From positions 2,144-49,741 of the forward strand of contig VKHL01000172.1 in the NCBI GenBank assembly GCA_015146655.1: a DNA stretch of 47,598 nucleotides. Direction: 5' to 3'. Below, piece by piece: positions 1 through 10,300 of the stretch. Source of the stretch: Ochromonas danica (Eukaryota; Sar; Chrysophyceae; Chromulinales; Chromulinaceae). The notes below the pieces were generated by a model that worked only from the letters and a program-made list of their open reading frames with translations, was not told the origin of the DNA and searched no databases. Both the position numbers and the translations under genes were made by a program. Within the stretch, counting starts at the first letter, position 1. Each line of letters starts with the position of its first letter.

Positions 1-2816
1 GTTGTCTGCGAAGGAGCAGGAAGTGTTGTCCTTGCAGGAGCAGGTGTCATCGTTGGATCCACTGAAGACGGGTCTTGAGGAAGAGGTGGCTGGCTTGCGC
101 TCTGCGTTGTCTGCGAAGGAGCAGGAAGTGTTGTCCTTGCAGGAGCAGGTGTCATCGTTGGATCCACTGAAGACGGGTCTTGAGGAAGAGGTGGCTGGCT
201 TGCGCTCTGCGTTGTCTGCGAAGGAGCAGGAAGTGTTGTCCTTGCAGGAGCAGGTGTCATCGTTGGATCCACTGAAGACGGGTCTTGAGGAAGAGGTGGC
301 TGGCTTGCGCTCTGCGTTGTCTGCGAAGGAGCAGGAAGTGTTGTCCTTGCAGGAGCAGGTTTTTGGGTTAACAAGTAGAATTTCTGATTTTGAGTTGACG
401 TTGGAGAAAGCAAAATCTGGGTATCGTAAGCTTCGTGTTGAGCGTTCTGAATTGTTCGATAAGGTTCAGACTTTGGAGGCTTCTATTTCTCATTTGGAGT
501 TGATGAATGGTAATTTACAGGTATGTTCTTTTATGTTAAGATATACTACTAAATGTGAGACGGCTCATTTTTGGTTTGATTTATAGATGGAATCGCGTAA
601 ATGGGCAAACAAGTTGGAAGAAAGTCAGCAGAACGTTCTTTCTCTGGAGAATCATACTGCTCGAATGGAAGAAGAGAAGGTATGGCGAAGTTGTTTTATT
701 ATATTGGATGGTAGTGGTAATGCGGCGGGCTCACTCTACCTCCTGCTATGGTTCTGTAGGCTTTGGCTAAGGCACAGTATGAAGAAGAAGTCCTGTCGCT
801 CCGCAGTGCACTTCAACAATCTGAACAGATCAGTGAAAACCACTCCGGCGAGGCAGCGGCGGAGATCATCTCTCTTCGCGATGACTTGCAAGCCAAGGCG
901 CAGCTGGTGACCAACCTCGCCAAAGAGCAGGAGCTGACTAGTGAGAGTTTGCATCTCTTGGAAGAGGAAAAGAAATCCTGGGAAATGCAGCGCAAGGAAA
1001 TGCAGATCCACATTGAAGGTTGGCAACTGAACAGTCAGTCCGTACTGCTTGACATGAGTGATCTGATTGGCTGCAAATTCGCTGTTGCTTGGTAGACCTG
1101 GTCTCCTCTCTTCGCTCCAAGGATGAGACTTTACAGACTCTGCAACATGTTGGCGATGAAAAGGAGAAAGGCTTACGTAATCAAGTGACGACTTTGAGCA
1201 GTCAACTCAAAACTCGCACTCAGGAGCTCTCTCTGCAATGCGACAATCTGAAGGCAGAGCTGTTGCAAACCAACGCTCTCTTAGAAAATCTCAAAACCCA
1301 GTTGCTGCAAGCGCAAAAGGAGAAAATAGAATGGAAGGAGTTGCAGGAGAAAACTCAAGCCAAACTCGATCAAGAGACGAATCGCAAGCAGGTGAGGAAA
1401 TTCTGCGTGTTACTTCATGGCTTGGCTGACTTATGCATTCACAGGATATTTCCAAACACACAGCGGAGCTGCTTGAGAAATTAAATAGTGAAAAAGATGC
1501 GCTTATAGCCGCTAAAGAAGCACTTGAGATTACAAACCGCGACCTTGTTAATCGTCTTGAAGGTGCTGAGATCGCTGCAAAGCTTAATGACGAAAAGGTG
1601 GGCTTTACGTTTTTGATACTATAGTATGATATTAGCGACTCATTTTCATCTCTTCAATGTCATACTAATATTCATTTCTGGTATATTATAGTTGCATGTT
1701 CAATATCAAGCTAAGGTGCAGGGTTTGGAAGGTAAGGTCGCCGTGTTATTTCAGCTCCTCCTGTAGCACTCATCTCGAAATGCCTTCCTCTATGCTATAG
1801 CATTATTGATGGAGAAGGACGACGAAATCATTCGACTAAAGTTCGAAATGACATCTTCTCTTCATGAGGTAATTAATGTACTGTTATACTTGTTGGTATT
1901 GTTCTTATCGAAAGAATGAATCGATATTTCAGATGAGTGAAATGGAACAGAAAATGGAAGTGAACGTGAAAGAGTTAGAAGTGCACAAGACTAAGCGTAC
2001 TGCGACTCAGAACGAGCTTCTTCGCTTGATCAAGGTGATTTTCTCTCCCACTTGCTCGCTACGGCGGCGATTGCTTATTTCGTTATTTATCTTAGAGCTT
2101 GGAGAGAGCGCAAAGTGAGGCTCAAGATATTAAAACCACTCTTCAAGGCTCCATAAATCCTACAGTTTATCGGCAGGTGAGAATGTTATGTTCTCATGCT
2201 GGTCTGTATTCCTTGCTAAGATAATTCAAATTGCCGGATGTGATAGATCAACGATATAGAGTCACTCGTGCGCAATGTTGAGCAAGTAGCCTTTCTCCTC
2301 ACTAACCCGCGGTCCAAAGCAAAGCCTGCAACAGTTTCTCACTCCACGCCGCCTTCCGCATCCAACAGAGCAGATATTGAGTTAGTTCCCACACGCTCTT
2401 CTCAAACACAAGCATCTTCCAGGAGACCTTCTGCGCCAAACAGTTCTGGAGGATTGCACACCATTTCCGAGGCCTTATCTTTGCTCAGCACTCTTCGTGC
2501 GAACCTTGATCGCTCCCAAATGGGCCTCACTTTACTTTCTCTTTCAGTGACAAAACTTATGGACATCGCTTCTCCAAATTCATCTGATTCTAGTCGCCAA
2601 AGTGTTACTGGAGCAAATTCCAATGAATCTTCTTCCGGCCTGGGTATATTTTTCAATTATTGTTCCACTGCTGTCTATGACTTTGTTTCTGACGGTTTGG
2701 CTCAGGTCAATCACGATGTGTCCGGATCTTACATTGCTCCCACCTTCAGCGACACAGACGATCGCAGTTCCTTGCTTCCCAACAGCAACTCTTCAGGTCT
2801 TAGCAATAGTAAATAG
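1..2816 (+). CDS. Long coiled-coil protein, 5' end outside the window
   Basis: Ten exons can be placed: up to 520, 587-679, 760-1018, 1096-1391, 1445-1597, 1692-1731, 1801-1868, 1933-2034, 2096-2176 and 2247-2816. All introns are GT-AG, 53-94 bp, and the phases agree throughout, giving 726 visible residues. Most of the protein is Glu/Lys/Gln/Leu-rich with heptad-like spacing, as in golgins, centrosomal or cytoskeletal coiled-coil proteins. The visible N-terminal part is a perfect 35-residue repeat. The last 180 residues lose the coiled-coil pattern and become Ser/Pro/Asn-rich. No enzymatic domain is seen. A T-rich stretch at 2644-2705 has intron-like ends, but removing it would shift the frame into an unlikely tail, so it is kept as coding. 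The gene converges on phosphoglycerate dehydrogenase, with 139 bp between the stops. A precise family cannot be named, because coiled coils look alike across families. Confidence 0.8.
2..359 (+). repeat. 105-bp tandem repeat in coding sequence, about 3.4 copies
   Basis: Units begin at 2, 107, 212 and 317 and appear identical base for base. The fourth breaks off near 359. Each unit encodes 35 residues, exactly five heptads, starting LSAKEQEVLSLQEQ and including the block GLEEEVAGLRSA. Copies probably continue to the left of the window. Identity at synonymous sites points to recent expansion or ongoing homogenisation. Confidence 0.95.
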
Positions 2817-2955
2817 ATGCCTGTTCTAGACTCAATGCCTCTAACCAGTGTAACGATGAAGAATGACTGTCAGGATTAGATTTACCGTAAATTGATCAAC
2901 AATTTGTCTGTACGTTTCTCAAGCATTTCATTACACAACAATGCCCACTTAATCT

Positions 2956-5112
2956 TTATCGCAACTGGACCTTTGCCAAGCCATGAATGGACTGAATAGC
3001 CTTGAGTGCTTCCATTGCATGAGTGGTAACATCATCGTCCAATGCGATGAAAGTCAACGCCTCTCCTTCAGCTGCACCTCGAGCGACATTCATCGCAGCG
3101 ATGTTCACCTTTTCGCGATACAGGATGTCAAGCACAGAGGAAATAACACCAGGCTTATCTTGGTTGCGGAATGTGAGAATATAAGGAGCAGCTTGTGGCT
3201 GAAAAGCAAAGAGATCGCTGTAGCTGTCGACCTTAACAACATGTGGGACGCTGCCGAAAACAGCACCTGATGGCAAGTAGATGGTCGATGAAATGGCCAA
3301 CAAGAGAATCAATCAGCATTTGCATGTACTTACCAGTGATTTTATTTGTAGACCCATTAGCACGAGTGACCTCAAGAGAAAGCAAGTTCCAATAGGGAGA
3401 GCCCACGTGACGAGGGGGTTCTTCCGAGCTGTAAAGAAAAAGAGCCAATGAGTGGAAATAAGGGGAAAAAGAAGTTTGTGACTAACATGACGGCTTGGAT
3501 GCCAAGATCTGCTGCCATAGCAGGAGAGGAGATCAGATCGGGTACCAGAGGAACACCATTGGTGGTGCGACGATGCTTGACAAGGCCCTTCAAAACCATT
3601 GCCATGAGCAGCTTACGGGCCGTCTGCGAAAAGAAAAGTCAAACGCAATCATCATGATAATCAATCAACACGTTTACCTTGCTCTCAATGTTGACATCGC
3701 GTCCTCCGAAGGTCCTGAGCACAGCAGAGACCACTTCTCCACCATCTTCTGCCGATAGCTGAGCTTGCATCGCTCCCAACGTTTCTGCAAGTTGCATGAA
3801 GGCCTGAATGTGAGGATGACTGGCAGCAGAGAGATAATCCACATTGACAACTCCCAGGTAATCTCTTTGATCAAAAACATCGCACATTTGTTGTGCAATA
3901 TCTCTGGCCACATTAACCTGTGCCTCTTCTGTAGAGGCACCTAAATGAGGAGTGCAGATGAGATTTGGGTGCTGTAAAAGAGGCGCGAGATGGGGTTTGG
4001 GGGGTTCCGAAGTGAAGACGTCAAGTGCAGCTGAGGCGACTTGACCTGATTGCAAGGCTCGCAACAAGGCAGCTTCATCGACAATTCCTCCTCTCGCACA
4101 ATTGATAACACGCACCCCCTTCTTGCACTTGGCAAGCGTTTGATCATTCAGCAGGTTGGAAGTCTCAGGGGTTAACGGAGTGTGCACGGTGAGAAAATCC
4201 GATCTGGCAAGCAAGGTGTCGAGATCTGCTCGATGAATACCTATCATATTCAAGGAGCCTTGTGAGCGAAGAGGTAGCAATAGCAAGACATAGACTGACC
4301 TAGATCCTTAAAGGCCGATGCAGGCAACACAGGATCAAAACCCAACACAGACATTCCCATTTTCTGCGCGGTGTTTGCTACAACCTATCACGCGGGACAT
4401 ATGAATCGACCAGTTCTTCAACTTAAGGTCAACAACTAACCTGACCAATTCGTCCACATCCGATCACGCCGAGTGTCTTGCCGTGAAGCTCTACGCCCGC
4501 CACTTTACGATCCCACTTCCCCTGTCACAACCGAAATAGAAACATGATGACATCAAAAAGAAACATGATGATGGCGCTACTGTACAGACCTCCTTAATAG
4601 CCATGTCTGCTTGTGGGAGAGATCTGGCCATGGAGCAGAGAAGCGAGAGAGCGAGTTGAGCCGTGGAGACGGTGTTGCCGCCCGGCGTGTTCATAACGAT
4701 GACACCGGCCTTGGTCGCCGCCTTCACATCGATATTGTCGACACCCACTCCAGCACGACCAACAACACGCAACTTACGCGCGGCTTGAAGGACGGTAGGA
4801 GTCACTTTGGTTGCACTGCGCACGACCAGGCCGTCGTACTGGCCAATGACTTTCAACAGCTCAGACTCGGGCAGCGTTTTCAAGAGGTCAACTTCATGGC
4901 CACGCTCTTGGAAAATGTTGACACAGCACTGTTGTTGGAAAGCGTGGGGAGGTGAGTCAGTCGAGTGAAGTGGGCAGGCTGGGAGACGCTCCTACCTCAT
5001 CTACACCATCGGTGGCTAAAATTCGCGCAGCAGCCAAGGCTGAGCCTTGAAAGTGGCGATTAGATCTCGAGTAAGGAGAGGAAAGAACCTTGCGAGCGAC
5101 TCTGTGGAGCAT
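2956..5112 (-). CDS. PHGDH: D-3-phosphoglycerate dehydrogenase (long form with ACT domain)
   Basis: Catalyses the first step of phosphorylated serine synthesis, 3-phosphoglycerate to 3-phosphohydroxypyruvate with NAD. Eight exons: 5112-4996, 4928-4590, 4521-4441, 4384-4300, 4258-3678, 3623-3487, 3428-3334 and 3266-2956. All phases agree, giving 581 residues. The Rossmann motif GVIGCGRIG (residues 170-178) and the Arg-Glu-His triad (R263 in CARGG, E292 in SEPP, H312 in PHLGAS) are intact. The regulatory domain ends with a C-terminal ACT domain of about 75 residues, which in this family can bind serine. About 40 N-terminal residues precede the catalytic core, are Arg/Ser/Ala-rich and lack acids at first, as in a mitochondrial or plastid presequence. 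The start is the first in-frame ATG that splices cleanly to the core. The fourth intron, 4299-4259, is only 41 bp. The gene is divergent from the next one. Confidence 0.95.
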
Positions 5113-5679
5113 AGCGGCGACTCTCTTTGTGTTGATTGACTTGATGAGATCAGATCGATTGTTTGCGATGCGATGCGATGGTGCACTTGCAGCAAATGGT
5201 GGGCTTGGGTGACGAGCGACTTTTAACTGATCATTTCCGACTTTGCTCCGTGCTACTTGAACACTACGGTAGTGGTTTGCAGAGTTGAAAACAACTAGTT
5301 TGGCAAAAATGAGAAAAGACGAGTTCAAGATGCAGAATTCCCAGTTGGGTTGAGTGAGTGCCCCAGCCTACTGCGTTTCACCTCTTTTTCCGCGTCACGC
5401 TTTATCGCGTTTTTGTTTAGCATGCGTTTTTGACAGCATATACAGCAGTACATACAGTACAGGCTGATCCGGCCAACGGTCAACGAAAATACCTTTTTCC
5501 AGTTTTCCCCCCCAAATCGTTGTCAGTTTGCAAATCTAAATACACCATTAGAAAGCCCTTTTTTCGCGCTTCAAAAGTCTGATCTGCAGTTGTGGGAACT
5601 CCTCTTCCTTGAAGAGATATGATGCAAAATCCATTTTTGAACTTTATCAAAAACCCTTTTTCTCAACAACCAGAAGGTG
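5113..5679. other. Intergenic region between divergent genes
   Basis: This 567-bp spacer should hold the promoters of phosphoglycerate dehydrogenase (left) and the small gene starting near 5680. It is fairly AT-rich with T-runs near 5480-5580. No TATA box or other named element could be assigned with confidence, and no coding potential was seen. Confidence 0.5.
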
Positions 5680-6341
5680 ATGGAGACTCTGCAGGTGAGC
5701 GTTAGATTCCTTATTCTATAAGGAGTATGGATGTTAACTTAGTTTTACAGGAAAGCATGCCTACGGGGTGGATAAATGCAAACGAGTCTTCCCCGCCTGG
5801 TGGTAATGGGAACATTCCATCAAATATTCACGACAAAGTCGTCCATGCACAAGTTATACCCATGATAAGGAGTACAAATAACAAAACTAATTGGGGTATA
5901 CGCGTTAGCTTCTACCTGCGAGGCAACAAGAAGAAGAAAGAGAGGCAGGTAGTTACTACCAGTGGTTATGCTACTGAGGAGGCTGCAAAAGCCGACCTAA
6001 ACGCCTTCGTCAGCCTAGTGGATCGATTTGGTCATGGATATAAGGCAAAATGGAAGAAGTATCGAGCGTCAAGGGACTCATTAAGCCCCCCCACAGATGC
6101 TATAAGCACTCCTCCTCCTCCTCCACCCATCAATACTGGGCAGCTTGACCCACCAGCAGTGCCGAAGAAGAAGCGATTACTGAACGCTTCGCAGCTTAGT
6201 CAATGCAAAATGACTCTTAGTGAGTTGGCGTTGATGTTTGGGGTGTCTGTCTCGCTTTGTGGGTGCCTTTGTGCCTCAACCAAATTGCTGTTTTCAACCC
6301 ACTATGAGCAGCACAGTACAGTGCAATACTTTGGATTGTAA
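5680..6341 (+). CDS. Small basic protein with weak AP2-like region
   Basis: Two starts are possible. A 15-bp first exon, 5680-5694 (METLQ), spliced over a 56-bp intron to 5751 keeps the frame; otherwise the protein starts at the ATG at 5727. The central part reads like a DNA-binding beta-sheet plus helix: a strand with WGIRVSFYLRG, a Lys-rich turn, then GYATEEAAKADLNAF, which recalls the GxxxTxEEAAxAxD helix of AP2/ERF domains. Conserved AP2 positions are too few to be sure. A Pro-rich linker and a Lys-rich patch follow. The last 40 residues look less like protein and may be an unspliced intron, since a GTGAGT occurs near 6220, so the 3' end is uncertain. Function is not established. Confidence 0.5.
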
Positions 6342-7314
6342 TAATAATATGATAGAATTTGACCATTCAGGTTGTTATTATTATAGTTACATTGTTGCGC
6401 ACTACTTCTAAAGCCCATTCAAGCATCGGATACCTGCAGCGAGGAAGTGCTACTTGCTTGCCCCTGCTGCAGCTGGCTCCAATACCAGGTAGCACCACGC
6501 CGTTCGCATTTCCAGACAAAATAAGCTACAACTGCATATTTATCCTCGTCATTTCCTTTTTGTGCATGACCATACCCTGCTTATGCTCTCCCTTCTTCAG
6601 GCCCTTCCCCTTATTCTTTGTTCTTTGGAAGAAAAGGAAGGGGTCGTGAAGGAAGACTCTGTTATAGTTCTTCGAGCCCCCAGCCTTGCTTTTCTTGTCC
6701 TCATTTTGGAATAAAGGCACTGGAAGTTTGTTTGTGTGGCAAATTGAGTTTCCAATTTGCGTGGAAAAACCGTTTTTCTGCCTTTGCGTCACCCATTGTT
6801 TTGCGAAACGGTGGTGGGTCCCGGAAAAGGTGTTTTGGGCACTCTTGCCCGGATCAGCCTGTAGAACTCTCTGTTTCCCACAGTCTATAGTCTACTGCTC
6901 TAGACGTCTACTGTACTGCACTGTACTGCTCTACTGTATAGATTATACTACAGTACTATCTATATACAGACTATGCAGTCTATACTGCACTGTACTGCTC
7001 TACTGTATAGATTATACTATAGCATATTCAGACTAGACTACCTATGCTATACAGACTATGCAGTCTATACTGCATAGTATGTACAGTATATACACACTTG
7101 ACTGTAATGAGTCACTTGAACAGGAGTCTATTACTCTTACATCATGAGGATTGGCAATCACCGCGAATCCTCAACAAATAGGAGCAACGACTATCAATCG
7201 TCAATCTCCAAAGAGACGTTCTCTCCATTGCAAGGCACTTGCCACAAAACTCTCCCGAGAGATGGTCAGCTTAAGGCATCGAATCTCCGCAGGCGACTGC
7301 CTCGTCAACCTTCT
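6342..7314. other. Intergenic region between converging genes, with CTA-rich repeats
   Basis: Nearly 1 kb lies between the small AP2-like gene and the 3' end of CFAP46. The left half could hold another exon of the upstream gene after an acceptor near 6370 or 6376, but no reading frame is convincing. The right half holds the direct and inverted CTA/TAG-rich repeats listed separately. Confidence 0.5.
6886..7095. repeat. CTA/TAG-rich repeat cluster with direct and inverted copies
   Basis: A 37-bp unit occurs at 6914-6950 and again at 6983-7019. A 26-bp unit centred on ACTATGCAGT occurs at 6964-6989 and 7049-7074. Short complementary pieces such as AGACTATGCAGTCT make local palindromes. Together they cover about 200 bp of non-coding sequence and could form hairpins. 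Similar CTA-rich text occurs in the spacers near 41200-41450 and 46370-46580. Confidence 0.8.
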
Positions 7315-10300
7315 CTATGTTTCTTGATAGAACTGGCCTCCAAGACCTGTCACTACTGTGGCCAGTCGAATCCATTTCTTGACGGGAACGGGATAGAATG
7401 CTGTCCTCTTTAGCGCTGCGCCCAATGATTGGCCCTCCTTGGTCCATCCAGGCAGCACAGTAGCGATCCATCGGCGCTGAGAAGGGTAAGGTGTGGACCA
7501 CATCTGCTGCACTAAGCATCCAACTCCCGCCAGCGACAACAAGGCCGCCATGATTAGAGGCGCTTCAAGCTCCATATCTTGCGGTGACTTGAGCACGTCT
7601 AGACTAACCTGGCGTCTGTAGCTGATATCATTGTGCGAGGAGTCCAACACGATGAAGACTGCCAGACGGTCCAAGTTAGCTGGAGAAACATCAGAAGCTG
7701 AGAGCAGGCTTCCCAAACGGCCCAGGGAGAAGGAAAGCAACGCCAAAGGAACTTTGTTTGAACCACTCGCCATAGAAGAAGATTGGAATGCCAGCAGAAA
7801 GTCCTCAGCGCAAAGCAGACCATTCTCCGGAGACTTCAAGAGGCTCCACTTGCTTCCGCCGGGAAGGCCAGCGCCTCCTTGCTGTGCAGCCAGGAGAGAT
7901 CTCAAGCTCTGCCCGATGCTCTTCACAGCCACTGCCGACTTTTCTTCGTCCTGCCATGGATCAGCAACATATTTTACACTCGCAGCAGATATGGCTGATG
8001 AGGAAGAGAAGGAGCTATTGGCTAGTAAGCGATGATGAAGAAAGTGTAAAGAGAACTCGCGGCTAATCGCCAGGCTTTCTTTGTCGAAGATCGCCAAGCC
8101 TTCCCATGGCAATGTCTGCAAGAAGGAATCGACGACCAGAAACAGTTGTTGCTGGTTTGGGGACTGCGCACTGGACTGAGAGAGCAACGCGTTCCCCAGC
8201 ACACTCTGTGGGCCCAAAAGAGGCGACACGATCATCTCCAAGTCTTCCAACAAGGCGCGCATGCGTTCTTCAAGAGCTCGCTCGGCCTTCTGAGAAACTG
8301 TACCGGGCGGCAGATCGCCTGCTTGCTGGCGGTTGTCAAGGATCGCCTCCTCGGAAAGCTCAAAACCAAATTGAGAAGCGAACTTCGTCACATCTTCACG
8401 CCACTGCCGGTGCTGCTCCACCAGAATGCGCACCTTCCGCACATCATCTCCAAGCAGCGGCATCTAAGAAGACCGAAAACGAAGGTAAGAATCGACCATG
8501 CCTAACGATCCAGTATTTAGTGTGTTTAGTACCTGGTCGATGAGTCGCTTGTAGGCGACAGAAGAGGTGACAGCCGCCGCCGCCGCCGCCGCCGCTTTGT
8601 CAGTCTTTCCGCCACGACCTGCTGCTGTTGGTGCAGCTGCTGTATCGGTTTGGGGCAGGAGCAGTGTAGCATAGAAAGATCGTTGCCAAGGGTCTGTTTG
8701 CAAGCAGAGAACGGCAGCGTTGAGAGTAACGCGGCTGCTGCTCAGCGAGTCTATAATACCGTCGACACGAGCAGCGCAAGACAACTTGCTCACTGCCAGC
8801 GAAGCACTTTCTAAGAAGCTCTTCTCCGCTCGATACACAGCTGAGGCTCTCAGGTCGTCGGCGTCACAGGGATGTGAGTGATGAAGTCGCTCCACTCGGC
8901 GCAGCGAACACGCCACCTCACAGCGCCGAGGCAAGGCCGACTCCCACACTCCTCTCAACCAGCCTGACATTTGCAGGGATTGAAGCAGAATCAAAGCACG
9001 ACAGCCAGTGGCGGTCAGAGCCTCGCCCGACTGCCGAGCAGCCGAGAAGAGGATAACACAAGCCCAGGGAAGCAAGAAGGCGATCCTGCCGTCCTTTTCC
9101 AGCCCTTGCTCTACCACAGAGCAAAGCACGCTTTCAAGAGCCTCCAACCAGTCCTGCGCAAGTCGTTTTGTTTCTTTCCACTCGGAGCTGAAGTGTTTGC
9201 ATTCGACCGCTTGCAGCACTTGTGCGCAAAGGAAAAGCAGTTGGCCGAAGCACAGCAGAGAGGGAGAGGAAGTGTTTCCCTTCAAGGCTAGCAGAGCCGC
9301 GCTGGAAATATGAAGGCAACGTGTTAGTGGCGGTGCTTCGAAGGCGTCCTGAGCGTAACGTGTGGGAGGAGCGGTGACTCGCAGGAACTCCTCCACGGGA
9401 TTTGCTACATCTTCACCTCTCTCCTGCTGCCTCTGAATGGAGGGAAGCAGTGTGTCTTTAGAGTCGCAGAGATACAGCCAGAAGAGTTGAGAAGCATGCA
9501 TCAATTGCACGGGGACCAATTCTCGAGCAATAATGCAATCCGCGCTTGCGGCGGAGGCGGAGGGAACCTTCTTGAAGGCAGTCGCTTCTAACAACTGCTG
9601 GGCTTGAAATGATAGGATCTCCGACGCTTTTCCAATGTCTACAGCGTCAGTTTGGGTGGAAGAATCAGGGGAGGAGGCGGACAGCGCAAGTGAGCTTCGC
9701 ACGCGATGAATCGCTTCTTGTGTTTCCTCCATCATCGCCACCAGCTCGTTGTGCATCCAATCCGAGTCCATGCCACCCCCATCCCAATAAAAGGCTCGCA
9801 ACAAAACTGCAAAGGCATCGCTTCTAGCTCGAGTAAGCTCTAACAGCCAACGGCATTCGCGTCCCACGTGCTCTATTAGCAGTTGCCTCACTCGAGATAG
9901 CCTCTTGCCAAGCGATTCAAAGGCCTCACGCGGAGAAGAAAGACTGCGCGGGCCTCGAATAACCTCGCACAGCATGTACCGAAACAGATCGGCGCTTAAA
10001 AGCGAAACATCTTTTATGGCCCGCAGATATTCGAACCCAACCTCCTGCTCCTGTTGCCTTGGGTTTCCACTAGTTGTTGTTGTTGGTTTCTCCGTCTTCT
10101 CCATGGCCTTTTCATTAGCGACAGTTGATCTTCGCACAGCAAGATCTTCGAGTAAACAGAAGAGCAAGTCCAGCGCCTCCTGCGCATCCCTCCACTGGCC
10201 TTCCTGCCTTTGCGCCTCCAACAACAGCCTTCCCTGTTTCACCAGAAGCTGCGGGTCTCCCACGATCTCCAACAAGTCGCGCAGTTTGAGTAGACCAGAC

